DNA of 41,691 bases from Comamonadaceae bacterium. GTDB taxonomy: Bacteria; Pseudomonadota; Gammaproteobacteria; Burkholderiales; Burkholderiaceae_C. Below the pieces are notes generated by a model that worked only from the letters and a program-made list of their open reading frames with translations, was not told the DNA's origin and searched no databases. A program made the position numbers and the translations under genes. Location: positions 1-41,691 of the forward strand of contig CANGCI010000002.1 in NCBI GenBank assembly GCA_947451995.1, written 5' to 3'. Below, one piece after another: positions 40,763 through 41,691 of this stretch (its first letter is position 1; each line of letters opens with the position of its first letter).

Positions 40763-41646
40763 TGGACAAATTCAACGCAATGCAAGTGTTCGTGCGCGTG
40801 GCTGAAGCGGGCAGCTTTACAGCTGTGGCCAATCAGCAAAATGTCGCGCGATCCATGATCACCCGCCAAATCGCAGGACTGGAAAAACAACTTGGCAGCA
40901 AGTTGATTGTTCGCAGCACGCGCAGCCTCACCTTGACCACAGCGGGTGCGGCTTATCTCGAGCGTTGCCGTGTCATTTTGAACATGGTGGACGCCGCAGA
41001 GACCAGCTTGTCGGAAGAAAAGGTGGAGCCACGCGGCCGCATTCGTTTGGGGTTGCCACTCAGCTTTGGATTGCAGCGGCTCATGCCTACCTTGGCAGAG
41101 TTCTCCAAGCTGCATCCCCACATTCAGCTCAGCATGGACTTCTCGGACAGGCGCTCCAACTTGATTGAAGAGGGCATTGATGTGTCGATTCGCATCACGG
41201 CCAACTTGGACCCCAGCGACATCGTTCGCAAATTAGGCGCCTGCAAAATTCTCACCTTGGCGTCGCCTGACTATTTGGCGCAACACGGCACACCCAAGCA
41301 TCCGCGTGATTTGCAAAACCATGAGTGCTTGGCCTATTCCATGGACATGAAGCCAGCGAACTGGATTTATGAAGCGGGCGGTAGCAACTTCAACGTGCCC
41401 ATCAGAGGACGCATGATGGCCAACAATGGTGAAGCCCTGATGAAGGCAACGGCTGAAGGCATTGGCATCACGCGACAACCCGACTTCATTGCACAACCGT
41501 TCTTAGACGCTGGTGAAGTGGTGGAAATCTTGAAAAAGTTTGCGATGGACCCGCTTGGCATTTACGCTGTGTTGCCCAGCAATCGCTACATCCCGCATCG
41601 GGTTTCGGTGTTGATTGAGTACTTGTCAGCTGCGCTCAAATCCTGA
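40762..41646 (+). CDS. LysR-family transcriptional regulator (divergent to dioxygenase operon)
   Basis: A 294-residue LTTR of the CrgA/DntR-like 'AraC-free' group. It has the N-terminal helix-turn-helix (MQVFVRVAEAGSFTAVANQQ, SMITRQIAGLEKQLG), then RIRLGLPLSFGLQRLMPTLAEF opening the effector domain, and DVSIRITANLDPSDIV. It is transcribed away from the dioxygenase-b561-YceI operon and probably regulates it, with its own promoter holding inverted repeats. It has no clear ribosome binding site, since the repeat occupies that place. Confidence 0.9.
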   Translation: MDKFNAMQVFVRVAEAGSFTAVANQQNVARSMITRQIAGLEKQLGSKLIVRSTRSLTLTTAGAAYLERCRVILNMVDAAETSLSEEKVEPRGRIRLGLPLSFGLQRLMPTLAEFSKLHPHIQLSMDFSDRRSNLIEEGIDVSIRITANLDPSDIVRKLGACKILTLASPDYLAQHGTPKHPRDLQNHECLAYSMDMKPANWIYEAGGSNFNVPIRGRMMANNGEALMKATAEGIGITRQPDFIAQPFLDAGEVVEILKKFAMDPLGIYAVLPSNRYIPHRVSVLIEYLSAALKS

Positions 41647-41670
41647 AACGCCCTCTAAAATCGAAACAGC

Positions 41671-41691
41671 ATGACACGAGAAGAAATCAAA
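41671..41691 (+). CDS. start of an unidentified gene (partial)
   Basis: An ATG 24 bp after the LysR stop opens a frame of seven codons (MTREEIK) to the end of the window. Too short to identify; the spacing suggests a real gene following the regulator. Confidence 0.35.

Overview
The window looks like a chromosomal segment of a betaproteobacterium of the order Burkholderiales, most likely a Comamonadaceae freshwater type such as Limnohabitans or Rhodoferax. This rests on the Bug-type (TctC) solute receptor, the coxB-coxA-ctaG-DUF2970-coxC-DUF2909-SURF1 gene order, the tandem glycine riboswitch before dadA, and moderate GC content. At the left edge, the 3' end of a hemA-like gene is followed 7 bp later by a clear bciA (8-vinyl reductase of bacteriochlorophyll synthesis). 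This suggests that the window starts at the border of a photosynthesis gene cluster and that the organism is an aerobic anoxygenic phototroph.

Layout. 1-4660: hemA end, bciA, a large lipoprotein alpha/beta hydrolase, a small membrane protein and an N-terminally truncated thioesterase. 4692-12960: a signalling island. A 7TMR-DISM/PP2C membrane phosphatase diverges from a tightly packed eight-gene operon: FIST sensor, soluble PP2C phosphatase, SiaB-like kinase, SiaC-like partner protein, class III adenylate cyclase, two stand-alone cyclic-nucleotide-binding-fold proteins, and a class I (eukaryote-type) cyclic nucleotide phosphodiesterase. 13009-18538: an internally deleted TauD-family gene, a Cys-rich conserved protein, then (minus strand) Bug receptor, M20 amidohydrolase, tandem glycine riboswitch and dadA, with a divergent LysR regulator. 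18535-21027: copZ/copA copper efflux pair. 21219-29801: ctaB diverging from an aa3-type cytochrome c oxidase operon (diheme cytochrome c, coxB, coxA, ctaG, DUF2970, coxC, SURF1, SCO-like protein) with a perfect FNR-type box over its promoter, then a TM2 protein and a glutaredoxin. 29908-34867: a fatty acid hydroxylase/sterol desaturase family protein, acyl-CoA dehydrogenase, thiolase, and a FadB homologue lacking its NAD-binding domain. 34873-41691: YghU-type GST, MgtC/DUF4010 membrane protein, CDF metal exporter, a dioxygenase-cytochrome b561-YceI-YceI operon, its divergent LysR regulator, and the first codons of a further gene.

The most interesting part is 4692-12960. In Pseudomonas aeruginosa the SiaA phosphatase and SiaB kinase set the phosphorylation state of SiaC, which controls the diguanylate cyclase SiaD. 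Here the same partner-switch genes sit next to a cyclase with adenylate-cyclase signature residues, two candidate cAMP-binding proteins and a candidate cAMP-degrading enzyme. Synthesis, sensing and degradation of one second messenger appear to be encoded in one transcription unit under protein-phosphorylation control. That reading is inferred from motifs and gene order. I know of no characterised example.

There is no gene-free stretch longer than 300 bases. I saw no tRNA, rRNA, CRISPR array, insertion sequence or phage gene.
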